Assembly (NCBI GenBank): GCA_026008535.1
Contig: BRKX01000009.1
Coordinates: 53,131,001 to 53,195,000 of the forward strand
Source: Perilla frutescens
Taxonomy: Eukaryota > Streptophyta > Magnoliopsida > Lamiales > Lamiaceae
Reading direction: 5' to 3'
DNA length: 64,000 nt
Each line of letters starts with the position of its first letter. The first letter of the stretch is position 1. This document shows positions 45,080-57,532 of this stretch, piece after piece. The notes below the pieces were generated by a model, which worked only from the letters and a program-made list of their open reading frames with translations, was not told the origin of the DNA and did no database searches. A program made the position numbers and the translations under genes.

Positions 45080-46709
45080 ACTCAATCAAATAGGTGAAAT
45101 TAGCATGTAACTTGTTTTCCTTCTAAATATAGTGTATACGATTTTTTTTTCTATTAAAAAAAAAGACCCTGCTTATTGTGTTTTGATTTTATCAATCAAA
45201 ATTCTATAACCGGGACACAAATAAAATGTATTTAAACCTGAATTCACTTTAACTAATTTGAATTCTAAACTCTACAATATCTAATTTAGTTGCTGCTATA
45301 TCAAATGCTAAACAGTGAAATATGCAATATTGTTGAGAAGAACGTCTAGAAGCAAAATTGTCATTAATAATACTAGAACATGCGACGAAACGCATATATC
45401 AAGAGTTAATTTTATTCTTCTTCGAACAATTTGAATTCTCAATTCTCTGCAATGTTCTAGCATTATATGTCATTTTTCATTACATTTTATTACATGACTA
45501 ATGACTTTTCAAGTTGATGCGACTCATGAAAATAAAGACTAAAGAGTTATTGGAGAAAAAATAAAAATATTCCCAAAATTTATAGAGGATCGAAGAAGGT
45601 AGTTTCTTATCTTTGGAATTCTTAGCTCGTTACCCAATATCCATCCAACACGTTACACAAATGGATTCTTCCAGAATATGATTTAATTTACCGGGTAAGT
45701 AGGCTTTGCAATTCTACCATATACAATTCAAAAATATATTTTAATAACCAAAATCATATTAATTGAAAATTTACTCAAAATTATCATCAGAACTTTCTTC
45801 GGGATCTGACAACACTGGGATGATTAATCTTTTTTTTTTTAGTGAAACATGACACCTATAAAATGACATGACATTTTAATATTCAAACTACTGAACAATT
45901 ATTCATGATCGTGTCATTTCAAAACTATCGAGGATAGTTTTGAGTATTTTTCAATAGTTTTGGTGTTAAAAGATCATTTCAAATACTATGTAATATAGTT
46001 ATAATTTCAACAATAATATGAGATATCAAAACCTATTTACTATAATTTCCCTTACCCTAGAGTTTTCAACTATGTTATGAGAAACGCTAGATTTTCTATT
46101 TTTAAATTATATTTTTTTATCTTTTATATAAGTTTTAAGATTTCAGTTTTGTGTATTTTTTAATTTTCATATATTACTATGCATTAGAAATTACTGCCAA
46201 AAATTAAGGAATATAAATTACGCGTGACAACAATTTTATTATCTGATGAATAAGAGATGCTATGCCTATGTATTAGGGCACATTTGTTGTGTCATGGTCC
46301 AAATTACTTTAGGTCATTTTAAACTTAATTTACACCATACTTGAGATGTATTTTGTGAAATTCTAGCCATCTCAATTATATAATTGAATATGGATTTTTC
46401 ACGTATGCTATTTTTTTATTTGAAAATAAATTATATGAGTAAAATTTCTTTATTATCATCATGTGTTGTGATTGTATATTTCAAATTCTCCAGATTTAAT
46501 GGAGAATATATTTGTAAATAATATATGTGATTATATATTTTTGAATATCTCAAATGAGTCGTATAAATAAAAGAAAAAAAATAGCTCAAACCTAAAAGTC
46601 CCAGACATCACAGACCGATAACTCAGGGGACCGGGACCTCACCAAAACTCATGAAAATCTAAGAAAACAATGGAAATATAATTTATACCAGAAAGTAATT
46701 AAAAAGTTA
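45080..46709. other. AT-rich spacer, no gene seen
   Basis: A stretch near 45840-45990 with CATGACACC...GTGTCAT and GATAGTTTT/AAAACTATC pairs may be another decayed inverted-repeat element. Nothing else stood out. Confidence 0.45.
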
Positions 46710-46988
46710 GGCCAATTGCACTTTTGATACTTACATTTTTTGTTTTTTAAAAAAAAAAATCCACTTTTTAAAAATTAACAAAACATTATTCACCTTTCCA
46801 CCTTTTTTGAGTGGAGGGCTTTTTTTTATTTTTATTTTTATTTGGAGAAATGTAAATTTTTAAAAATAGATCTAATGTTAGATTTGTAATTTTTTTGAAA
46901 GAATAAGTATTGTTTTATTAATTTTAAAAATATGAATTATTTTTTAAAAAAACTCAAAATGTACATTTATCATAAACTAATTTGCTCC
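46710..46988. mobile_element. 279-bp foldback MITE
   Basis: The left end GGCCAATTGCACTTTTGATA pairs imperfectly with the reverse complement of the right end, GGAGCAAATTAGTTTATGAT, then TTTTTAAAAATTAACAAAAC with its mirror. No ORF. Confidence 0.55.
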
Positions 46989-47329
46989 ATATAAAACCAT
47001 AATAATAATATAATATAAATGAAAATGTTCGTATATTTTAGATATATTCTGGTAACAATAATTACCTCGTTGAATAAATTTTATGTCAATGGTAGTACAA
47101 CCTACTAAATCACATCAACGAAAAAAAAACCCAAGTACGGTCATCATGTTGCACTTTCATTTAGAAATTATAATTTTTTACTTCCTTTATTTTTATGAAT
47201 CAAAACTTTCTCCCGGTCATGATTCCCAAAATGACTTTGCTTATTCTCACTAATGGAAAGACAATGGATCTAATACATTAATATTTATTCTATGTATGTA
47301 TTTTTATTTATTACTGTTTGTTTTATTTT

Positions 47330-47415
47330 TGGAGCTGGGAAAGTGATAGGTAAGTTTCGAACTCGAGATGTCTACATTTTATGTATTAATTTTCACCACT
47401 TGATCGTATCTAAGA
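47330..47415 (-). mobile_element. Possible SINE remnant
   Basis: On the minus strand GATCAAGTGGTGAAAA resembles an A box and CTCGAGTTCGAAACTTACC a B box, at SINE-like spacing, with a T-rich plus-strand tail to the left. No target duplication was found. Confidence 0.4.
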
Positions 47416-47726
47416 AAATAAAAGGTTGTGAAAATTGTCCTACTTTTCAAAACTTCGTAAATTCTACGTAATATACTTAAAAGCAAACAGAACCCAATGT
47501 TTTTATTTTTGAAAAGGAAAAAAGGTTGAATTATCTTATTAATTAATTTGATTGGATTTTCATAATTAAATTGCTCAAGAACATTTTATTTTGAACACCA
47601 TCCCTCCTATTAAGTTTAGAAAAAATGGTAAAAATGCTCTATTGACTATTTTGATGATGATTTATATCCTTTTTATATGCCGAATATATCAAAAGTATCA
47701 TTCAATTAATATGTTCTATACTAATA

Positions 47727-48437
47727 CAATAAAACCTCTATATAAGAATACTCTATATAAGAATAACCTTCTTATAGTAATAAAAAATTATGGTCCCAAC
47801 TCAGGACCAGTTATAAATAAGAATAACTTCTACATTGTAATATTCTGGTATTTTCTTAGGACCATCCTTAAGAAATTTACCTCCATATAGTAATAAAGTG
47901 ACATTAAATTTCATATTTATTTAAATATTTATATACAATGTCTAGAACTACTATTTTAACTACATATGTTATATTAAACTTATAAGATTGTATGAAATAC
48001 TTATCTAAAATTATTTGTGGTGGTGCTTTAATTTTTTTGGGTTAATATCACACCCTTAAATTTGCACATTCGAAATAATTAGTCAACACGATCACTTTCT
48101 TGTTGAATCTAAAACATTTCAAACTTGTCCAACATGATTGAACCTTGTTGACATAATATTTTTTTTCTATTTCTACACTATCATTCTCTGGATTATCATC
48201 ATGCGCATCTTGCGTGATTCCTATATGATGTATTATTCGATTAGATCACATGAATGAATCTTGTATACCTTTTAAATTCATGTTTTTAAATATGAAGGGG
48301 CGTTTCCAAGTATTGTTAATATATACTAATTTTTTAAAAAATAATGATTTTTATATATAAACTCTATATAAGAATAACCTCCCTATAGTAATATTTTTCT
48401 CTGGTCCCAACGATAATACTGTATAGAGATTTTACTG
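47727..48437. mobile_element. DNA transposon with CAATAAAACCTCTATATA ends
   Basis: The left end CAATAAAACCTCTATATAAG and the reverse complement of the right end, CAGTAAAATCTCTATACAGT, are inverted repeats about 700 bp apart. Internal repeats CTATATAAGAATAACCT and ATAGTAATA with GGTCCCAAC occur near both ends. I do not assign a superfamily. No transposase is visible. Confidence 0.65.
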
Positions 48438-49015
48438 TATTACTATAGTTTTGTTCACCAACACAACATACATAAGCACCTTTTGTTGGCACCGCTTATC
48501 ATCAAAAATAGTCATAAAATATGTAAATATATTTATAATAGCATGCAGGTCATGTATGTGTATATATTCATAATATATAACTTATATAATTTTCATTTTA
48601 GTATAGTGGAATTACATGAGAATAAGCAAGATAATTATTGAATTATCATAATATATATTAGCAATATGTAAACTATGTTCTAAAAAAATGAGAGGAATAT
48701 CCTTGTTAAGGTCAGGGACAGTCATAATTAGTCTGGGCATGCAGTAAAGTGGGTACTCCACCACAAAAACTTAGTTAAAAATATAATCCAACTTCCTCTC
48801 GTGAAGTGCAATAGCTCAATGATTTTATGTACTATGCCAATTATATTTTTTCTTTTTTCAACTAATAAATTATTGTTATCTCGCATAACCTTTATTAGCC
48901 ACTTTCCAATAAACAATCACCCCCCTATAAATCTATAATCCATATTCCAAAACTCCTATTCAACACACAACGATCCTCTATTATATTTTTCATCTTTTTA
49001 TATACATGATCTAGT
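48438..49015. other. AT-rich spacer, no gene seen
   Basis: No coding or structural feature recognised. Confidence 0.5.
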
Positions 49016-49842
49016 CTAATAGCATTTGAAATCCTCTAATCTCAATTATATTTGTGTGTCATTTCTATACCAAACCTTAAAATTATTATTTTTTCTTTTA
49101 ATTTTTTTAATTTTAATTTCTTTTGGTTTAGTATAATTTTACATTATTATTTAGGATTTATTCCACCCAATTAGGGTTTATAATTATTTTAAATATTTAT
49201 TTTTTATTTTTTTAGTTAATATAATTGATTTTTGGGATTCATTATTCCAAACTTAGAGTATAATTTTTAAAAATTTTAATTTTTAGCAATGAATATTAAT
49301 CATGATTAGTTATAATATAATAAATTTTATTTTTATAAAAAACATTATTAACAATAGGGACTAGAGGATCTTTACTTGTCTAATAGTGCACTTGAGATCC
49401 TCCAGTCCCAACTTATGTATGTCAACTGTATACCAAATCTCAAAATTATTACCTTTTCTTTCATTTTTTTTTCTTCAATTTTTTTATTTTAATATAATTT
49501 TACATTATTATTTAGGATTTATTCCAAGCAAATAGGGTTTATAATTATTTTTTAATATTCAATTTTTTTAGTTAATATAATTGATTTTTGGGATTGATTA
49601 TTCCAAACTTAGAGTATATAATTTTTTAAAATTTTAATTTTTAGCTATAAATATTAATTATGATTATTTATAATATAATAAATTTTATTAAATTTCAATT
49701 TTTAGTTATAAATATTAATTATGATTAGTTATAATATAATAAATTTTATTTTTATAATAAAATTATTAATAATATACAATTTTAATATTGGCACACGTTA
49801 AGTACACACAAGTTGGGATTACATGATCTTTATTCCTAATAG
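49016..49842. mobile_element. Two tandem MITE copies (family M2, related to M1)
   Basis: Copies at about 49016-49384 and 49379-49842 share CTAATAG...GAGATCCTCCAGTCCC-type ends and the interior ATTATTTAGGATTTATTCC, AGGGTTTATAATTATTTT. The interior matches family M1 (CACCCAATTAGGGTTTATA). The second copy carries an internal duplication at about 49620-49755 (TTATAATATAATAAATTTTA three times). Confidence 0.65.
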
Positions 49843-49924
49843 TGTATCTTCTTATAAATTTATCTGTGAAAATATGGTAATTATCTGAGAATTATTTAGA
49901 CATTGTTACTTAAGTCATTTTAAT

Positions 49925-49995
49925 GTTTGGAGACCAAAGGTCACAGATTTGAATCTCCTCAGTATTATAAGTCGGGTGTCTGAGTAAAAAAAAAA
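49925..49995 (+). mobile_element. SINE, second member, with 13-bp target duplication
   Basis: A 71-bp body with B-box-like AGATTTGAATCTCC, then AAGTCGGGTGTCTGAGT and a poly-A tail, the same 3' signature as the SINE at 41.7 kb. The duplication AAGTCATTTTAAT is perfect at 49912-49924 and 49996-50008. It looks 5'-truncated, with no A box. Confidence 0.85.
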
Positions 49996-50009
49996 AAGTC
50001 ATTTTAATT

Positions 50010-50555
50010 TATTGATTTTTACCCAGAATAAACATCGAACTAAACAAGAAATTTCCTACCCAAAATGAATATTCACACCTTATTGCAATAAGTGGGTATC
50101 ATTTAATGCATCTATTATACGGATTTGATAATTCTTCATGGACAAGAGAATAAATTCCCCACCCCAAATTATTTTTCCATCCCACTTTATTTCACATATT
50201 TGCATTCTCATACTGTTTCTTGAATTTTTCGATTTGATTTGATTTGGCATTGTTGAATGTCCACCCCTTATTGTGTCTAAATTCACCCTCAACTAAAAGA
50301 ATACTATATACATTAAAAAAAAAAAAACAATAAACTTCTCCTGTTTCATTTTTCGCCTACAATAAAATCATAAATTCGAGAATAGAAATGTAACATGATT
50401 TGTAACAGAAGATCTGATGGAGCGAACCAAATAAAAAAGTATTTCATATCCACATTTACCCTTGTGGGGGCCGGGGCACAATTGTACAAGGGAAAAATAA
50501 AATAAAAAATATGGGAAAGAAAAGTTAGGATACTTCGTCTCATAGTGCTTTAAAC
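50010..50555. other. Upstream region of the TPP gene
   Basis: No gene. It probably includes the TPP promoter. There is a poly-A run at 50316-50328 and a GC-rich spot GTGGGGGCCGGGGC at 50464. Confidence 0.5.
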
Positions 50556-50560
50556 TTACT

Positions 50561-50567
50561 TATAAAT
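50561..50567 (+). promoter_or_regulatory. TATA box candidate of the TPP gene
   Basis: TATAAAT lies about 310 bp before the start codon and is followed by a CT-rich leader (CTCTTCTTCCTCTGC) and a probable 5'UTR intron with donor at 50741 (CCAG|GTAATT) and acceptor TGCAG ending at 50845. Confidence 0.55.
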
Positions 50568-50877
50568 TGATCACACTCCACCTTCCCTTTGTCACCTGTG
50601 ATTTGGTATCTCACTTCTCCCACATATTTTCTCTCACCAAAAATATTTCAAAAATCTAGACCCCAATATTCCTCTTCTTCCTCTGCAATTTTCCCAAGTT
50701 TTTTCACTCCATTTCAACCAAAATTCCACATATTTTCCAGGTAATTTACATCTTCATTTCTATATAGTTTATTTGACGGGGCTAATAATTAACAAAGTCT
50801 TTGTTTATTATGCCTCCCAAATATTGACTATAAATACGAATGCAGGTTTTTAGGCCAAACACGCCACAACGTTGTCA

Positions 50878-52888
50878 ATGACGAACCAAAAGATGGTCAT
50901 TCCCGACGCCAAGTCGGGCATTCCAATGTCCTTTTCCGTCGCAATGCCCGATTCGGCCCTTTTCCCGCCCAACGGCCATTTCCCTTGGAAAAGGCTACTC
51001 AAGAAGCTCGGGACTAATGCGAATGGAGCAAGGATCAATGCCTTGCTCGATTCAATGCGGGCTTCTTCGCCCACGCGGAGGCCCGCCGAGGGCGAAGACC
51101 ACGGCTCTTGGATTGTAAGTTGGACTAAATTTTCGTTTCTACATTTTCGGGCAGTACTAGTATTTACCAGTACTGCCCGACAATGCACGTATCTAACGCA
51201 CGTGCGTTTCGTGCAGCTTCATCACCCCTCGGCCTTAAACATGTTCGAGGAGATAATGAGTGCTTCAAAAGGGAAGCAGATTGTAGTCTTCTTAGACTAC
51301 GATGGCACTCTGTCCCCCATCGTTGATGACCCCGACCGCGCCTTCATCACCAATGAGGTTCGTAACTTCGTCGTCTATATTTTTTGTGATAAAATTTAAA
51401 AGAAATTGGCACCTGAAAAGGCGTGACATATCTTTATTTTTATATATACTATGATCAGATGAGAGAAGCCGTGAGAGATGTCTCCAAATTTTTCCCAACC
51501 GCCATTGTTAGTGGAAGGTGCCGAGCTAAGGTACATTTCATTACAGTATTCAAGCAATAATTATGATTCATACACACCATAAGTATAAACTCAGATGTTC
51601 ATTTTATTTTATTTTTTTGTATTTTTTTAAGGTGCACGATTTCGTAAAGTTGTCGGAGCTCTACTACGCCGGCAGCCATGGAATGGACATCAAGGGACCA
51701 TCAAAAGGGCATAGACAAAAAAAAGTGAGTCGATGATATATATACATATATGCAAAAAAAGAAAAAATTGTTCAGATCACTATTGAGTTATGTCATAAAA
51801 CTTAAATTTTCTTGCACATAATTTCTTACGTTTGATGTGTATGAATATTTCAGGGAAATCAAACTGTCCTCTGCCAGCCTGCCAGGGAGTTTCTGCCTAT
51901 AATTGATGAGGTAGGGCTCTTCTTATTGCAAAAAACTAAATTTTATTATATATTGAACTATAGTGAATCATTTAAACTAGAAAAGAAAAGGATAAATAAA
52001 AATTGTTCTTTGTCTAGGTATACAGAGCTTTGATAGAGAAAGTGAAGCACATCCCTGGAGCTAAAGTAGAGAACAACAGATTTTGTCTCTCCGTTCACTA
52101 CCGTTGTGTAGACGAAAAGGTGTGAAATGAAAATCCGCCTCGGAATTGGAAAATGGAAATATATATCTCTGTTAATAAAAATAGAGGGACTCAATTTAGA
52201 AATCTTTGCGATATGATTGCAGAAATGGGTGGAGTTGGCTGATGAAGTTAAGTTGGTGATCAAGGACTATCCACAGCTTAGATTGAATCATGGTAGAAAA
52301 GTGTTCGAGATTCGTCCCACTATTAAATGGGACAAAGGGAATGCAGTTGAGTTCTTGTTGGAGTCATTAGGTAACAAGATTGATCAATTTGCTACTATAG
52401 TCATATATGATCTTCAAATATTTTGTTTTTTTGCTTGTTATTTATCCGATTATCGATCTTTTTAGGGTATGCGGACTCGACCGATGTCTTGCCCGTCTAT
52501 ATAGGCGATGATCGAACGGATGAAGATGCATTTAGAGTAAGTTATTGTTACATCCAAATTAAAATTTTCAAATTTTGAGGTTAATTTGGGTTGATCAAGT
52601 GTTTGATATAATCATTTTATTGTTTAGGTTTTGCGACAGAGGGGACGAGGACTAGGAATTTTAGTATCAAAAGCTCCCAAAGAAACAAATGCATCCTACT
52701 CTTTGCAAGAACCAACCGAGGCAAGTAACACAACATTCAAAATCAATCTTTAATTATATTATTTTCTTGATTTTCGTACAAATTTAAGGTATCGGATTGT
52801 TAACGGGTTATTGTGTAATATCGGACAGGTTATGCACTTCCTAAAGCGTTTAGTGGAGTGGAAGAAGCCAAGAAGATGTCCTTGCTAA
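50878..52888 (+). CDS. TPP: Trehalose-6-phosphate phosphatase
   Basis: It dephosphorylates trehalose-6-phosphate to trehalose (EC 3.1.3.12), a HAD-superfamily enzyme that tunes a plant sugar signal. Exons: 50878-51114, 51217-51357, 51459-51530, 51632-51724, 51854-51910, 52018-52119, 52223-52370, 52466-52536, 52628-52720, 52829-52888, giving 357 residues, a normal length. The N-terminal extension includes FPWKRLLKKLG. HAD motif I is LDYDGTLSP (nucleophile D106, D108), motif II is VSGR (144-146), and motif III/IV is YIGDDRTDEDAFR (295-307); AGSHGMDIKGP and GKQIVVFLDYDG are also family signatures. The start codon follows a probable 5'UTR intron. All joins keep frame. The last intron needs a GC donor (ACCGAG|GCAAGT) with a normal CAG acceptor; this restores the usual EPTEVMHFL junction. 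Ends KPRRCPC, then TAA. No sign of decay. Confidence 0.95.
51147..51180. repeat. Perfect hairpin in TPP intron 1
   Basis: TCGGGCAGTACT (51147-51158) and AGTACTGCCCGA (51169-51180) form a 12-bp perfect stem with a 10-nt loop inside the first coding intron. Confidence 0.95.
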
Positions 52889-53110
52889 GACATTAGTCAT
52901 CAGAGTTCTTGCTGTAGAGAGAGAGAGAGCGCATTGTAGAGTGATAACCGATGATAACCTGTCCTAGATGTTTTATGAGGGATGGGGTTGAATTTTCTGT
53001 AATTCTTCTTTTTATTATTATTTTTTTATTTTGTAACCTTTTTTTAATTGTAATTGTAATTTGATCTTAAAGGGGGATTTTTTTTTCTTTTTTCTTTTTT
53101 TTTTTTTTGC
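52889..53110 (+). other. 3' region of the TPP gene
   Basis: The downstream region has a GA run at 52917-52930, then T-rich sequence (TTTTTATTATTATTTTT around 53008 and a long T-run at 53085-53109). The polyadenylation site cannot be fixed. Confidence 0.4.
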
Positions 53111-55283
53111 AATTTTAGAAATATGGAGTAATTGGGGACCAGGGATGACAGCATGACAGATTCAGGGTGGAACTGACAAAACTGGAAATCTATCCTTTTA
53201 AATATTTCAAGAAATTATATATCTAAACCTGTTCAACAAGTTTTATATAATCTCTAATTATTGTTAATTAGTATAATATTTATTTTTCTAAAAAAAATCC
53301 GCTTTTACTTTTTTTTTTGCTTAAATATAGATAGCATCGATTATCGCATTGTGAAAAAATAAATTCCAAAGAGGTGTGTTCTGGTAGGTCAAGTTTGAAA
53401 AGAAAAGGTCAAAACCTGTTTAAAGCCATTTTAATAAATTTAAAGTTCATTTTAAGAGGAGCCAAATTCGAAACGAATCTGGACTTAAACACGTCTAAAT
53501 TTAATCTGCAGAATTAGCAATTACTAACAATGGCCTAATTCTCTCACAAATAATAATGCAAAAAGACCTAGTTATATATAAGTGTTCCCATGCCAACATT
53601 TTAATATGTTATGCTCGTTTTGATGATTTTATCGTCGCTAATAATCTTACTACTGAAGAAAGATTATAGATGAATTCAAATTCCGCATGTTGTCAAGTTA
53701 ACATATCAAAATACATGAATATTATGCTATATATATATATATTGTTGATGACATGTGTATGAAGTTTTAAAATTTTGACTCTAATATTTAATTTATGGGA
53801 CTTGTACATAGTTTACATTCAAAGCACGTATCGCGTATAACTTGGAGTGTGCTAAAAAATACACCACATTGATGGAATAATCAAGCAATTCAATTATTAC
53901 TTACTCAATAGTGATGGTCGTGGTGAAAATAGGTCGAATTTTTTGTACATTTTTTTTTTCAATTTAATTTACCTTTTAGGAATGTACTTCAAATATTAAT
54001 ACTGTTTACGAGTTTCCTCATTATCTTATAAAAAAAATCTAAATATTATCAAATTCTTATCCCGTTTTTATTTTTGGAGAAAACTTTCTTAAATGCATTT
54101 ATTTAACAATAAACATCGGCCGGGTGATGTTTTTGACTTTAATTTGAGTGGAATTCTTGCTTCGATTTCATTTAATTTAGTTTAAATTATGTTAAAAAAT
54201 ATCGATGTCGATGGTACATTTGAGTCACTATTGTATGATTGTTTGGTAGCTAGTATGGTAATATATACATTTGTTGATAGGGATGACTATATTATGTAAC
54301 TGAAAAAAATCAAAGAGACAAGATGCATAAGCCAATGAAAAAAGTTAGATATCCACTTAACTGCATTCGACAATACATAGTAGCTAGAATCTTGATAAAC
54401 AAACACACCTCATTATTATGGGCAACATGCGTGACAATCTCACGAGCATTGCAATACTAACATCTCTTGTGATCCAAGAAATGACAAATGTGATAGGATC
54501 TAAACTACTTATACAATTGCATCATCTATTTTTTACGAGACAAATTATATATATACACATTTTTATTTTCTCTAATTATAAATTCCGAAAATGCTATCTT
54601 TATTATTAAGTCTATTTCAAAATCTTTAATTTCCCCTTTTTTTTAATCACAATTTATAATCATCAAATAGCTTAATAATTAAGTGATGGATATTTGTGTC
54701 AATTAATGATATTTGTCACTTTTGCAAACTCATACTTCTTGAATTCAAATTGTTACTCGATTTAAAATTGAACGTCCAAATTAAAAATAAATAAATAGAT
54801 CCCACTCTTAAAATCTCATAATTATAGAACATGGAATCTCAACTTTGAGTAGTATACAAAAACTAATTGGCCTACACACAAACTCGCCTCTCTATTTCAA
54901 TTGATTTGACATGAACCGGAAATTTGCCGGTGACAGTAAAAAGAGAAGGAAAACGACTTAGAAACGCAATTGGACTTGTACAAACTACACAATTTAGGGA
55001 AGTACATCCTAAATATATAATGCACTTCTTAGATTTATTTTGATCACACACAATTTATTTATTTATATTTATGTGTTATTTAAATGTGTACGAACCAATG
55101 ATGATGGTTAGACACGTATAGTAGGATATATAGTTCCTCAAATAAGGGGTAATGGCATGCACATGCATTGATTCACTTAAAACACTAAAGGCGTATAACT
55201 TTAGGCATCAAGAAAAGTGTGTGTTTCTTGATTCTTGATCCATTTCTTCCCAAGTTTAATACACTATAAATATTGTAACATAC
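53111..55283. other. AT-rich spacer, no gene seen
   Basis: Short ORFs here lack any coding signature. No terminal repeats were recognised. Confidence 0.5.
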
Positions 55284-55310
55284 ACACACACACACACACA
55301 CACACATATA
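55284..55310. repeat. (AC)n microsatellite
   Basis: A run of about 13 AC units ending in ATATA. Confidence 0.95.
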
Positions 55311-55834
55311 AATTTATTGGATAGGAGCATCTTAACAGTTGTAAAGACACTTGGGACCAGAGAAAAAAAACAGCAAGATTCTACCAAAAAAACTTTGAAT
55401 GTAAGATGCACAACTTATGTAGAAAATTATTTTTTTTGGTGGTTATTATTGAGGTTTTATATTGATTATTTTGATTTTATTTGGAGTCTTCTTGTAGCAT
55501 GGATTGTTGGTTGTTACGGCTCAATCATATAAATTAAATGATAAAGGAAAATAATATTATACAAAAAAAAAAAAAAGAATATGTGTATGCACAGACACAC
55601 TCATACATTTGATGTATTGTCAAAGTAAATTAAACCTTTCACTAATATCCAATAAACTAATTAAGACAAGAGTTTTGTAACACCGTAAAACTATCAAAGA
55701 AAATAGTAAAAGCTTATTATCGAGACTATTTATGAAGTATTGTGACATTTGATGTTCACCTAACAAAGCACACGCTCGCAAAGTCCATATCATAACACAC
55801 AAAAAAATAAAAGTACAAGTAGTTCGCATATCGC

Positions 55835-55877
<43 letters not shown>

Positions 55878-56770
55878 AAGTAAATTGTTTTTAGATTTAA
55901 ATATTAAAATTAAACAACTTTTCGAGAACCCCAAGATTTCCATGATCTACTTTTATTACTTACAAAAATTTCTATTGCTCAACAACGCCATTAGTCTATT
56001 AGTTAGGAGAAAAAAAAATCTTCAAAGATTTAATCCAGCACACAATTAAGCACCGATTTCATATAAGTGAATGTGAATGAAACACGTGAAAGTGCTGCAG
56101 TTTTGAGTGAAAAAAAAGTAGCATACAACACCAATACCAAAAAAAAGCTTGATTTGATTATTAGAATTCGGTGCCATATATTTATTTGATTTTATTTTGC
56201 TAACTAATTAATAAAGAAGTCAAGAACTCTAATTATTGGCCTCCAATTAGTTGAGTTTTTCAGATATTCTGGCATGTCTCGCAGCTATGATAGATCAATT
56301 ATTGTCTTGTTTAGGTAGTCGAATTGTCTTGTCACACGAGTCTAATCTTAGACTAACCAATAATAATGTCCAATGACATTTACTCATTCTACTAATAATA
56401 GTGATTCCCTATCCTCTTGCAAATGTGGTAATAATTAATTTGATTGAAATGATTTCTTTGGTTTCGTATTAGGTAATGATGCTTTATATGCACATGCTTG
56501 TATGAAATGTTGCAATCCTTCTTATTTACACATACCATCATAATTGTATGTTTTCTTTCTTTCTTTGGAAGGGAATTAATGAGCACCCAACATGTGTACA
56601 ACTTCAATAATTTTATGGATAACCGTACATATATGGGAGTTCATATATATAAATAAATACACTTGCATGCATAGATATGTACGTATATAAATAAATAAAT
56701 ATCACATTGCATTGAGAATTTGATCAAGTGTCGTATTTACAAGATTATGTTCAGATTGCTTTAGGTGATT
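55311..56770. other. AT-rich spacer, no gene seen
   Basis: A poly-A run lies at 55563-55576 and an (AT)n microsatellite at about 55838-55873. Otherwise no feature. Confidence 0.55.
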
Positions 56771-56778
56771 AGCAGTGC

Positions 56779-56842
56779 CACTGGCGGAGCTACATTATAA
56801 CATTAACAAGTGTGCCTCCAAATTTTTTTAATTTTTTTTAGT

Positions 56843-56885
<43 letters not shown>

Positions 56886-57524
56886 ATTATCTACTTTGTT
56901 ATTCTATTAACTACGATCATAAAGATGAAAAAATAAAGTTGTGGTTGAGTATTTCAATTGAGACGTGGTGAATAATGTTATCGCAAAAACAAAGGGGGTG
57001 AATCATCCCCTTAATAATATTAACAATAAAATCGTTAATTCGTGACGCTCTATCTTACTTTTGTTTAAATCTTATATAAATATAAAAATATAAGAACAAG
57101 ATATGGACAATTATTCAAGTCTTCAAATACAACTCATAACAATTTCAAAAATACATAAATATTTTAAATTACGTGATTGATGTTATTTTTTTTTTTCATT
57201 CTTGATTTTTTGTATGTATATTATTAATTAAATTTCTTTATTCTTATTTATGTTTAATGTTGCTTACATATTTATTTATTTATTATCTAATTAAAATTTC
57301 AATTAAACTAGGGATTTGTGTTTGGATTAAAAATTTGAGTGTATGTACATATGGTTTGAGTTTTACAAGTATGAAAGGCATTTAATTTTGAATTGAGGTT
57401 TGGACTTATATATTTAAAATTAAGAAAAATAATTTGAATTAAAGATTTTAAACTTTGAAAAAATATTTACTTATACATTTTTGTATATCGTACTCCTAAT
57501 TTTAAAATTCTGGATCCATCACTG
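56779..57524. mobile_element. 746-bp hAT-like non-autonomous transposon
   Basis: The left end CACTGGCGGAGCTACATT pairs with the reverse complement of the right end, CAGTGATGGATCCAGAATT. A perfect 8-bp duplication AGCAGTGC lies at 56771-56778 and 57525-57532, the hAT size. It contains an (AC)n microsatellite at about 56846-56874 and no transposase. Confidence 0.85.
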
Positions 57525-57532
57525 AGCAGTGC

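Noticed and set aside
51292..52263. Minus-strand ORFs over the TPP gene
   Set aside because: They overlap exons and introns of a clear TPP gene and have no domain.
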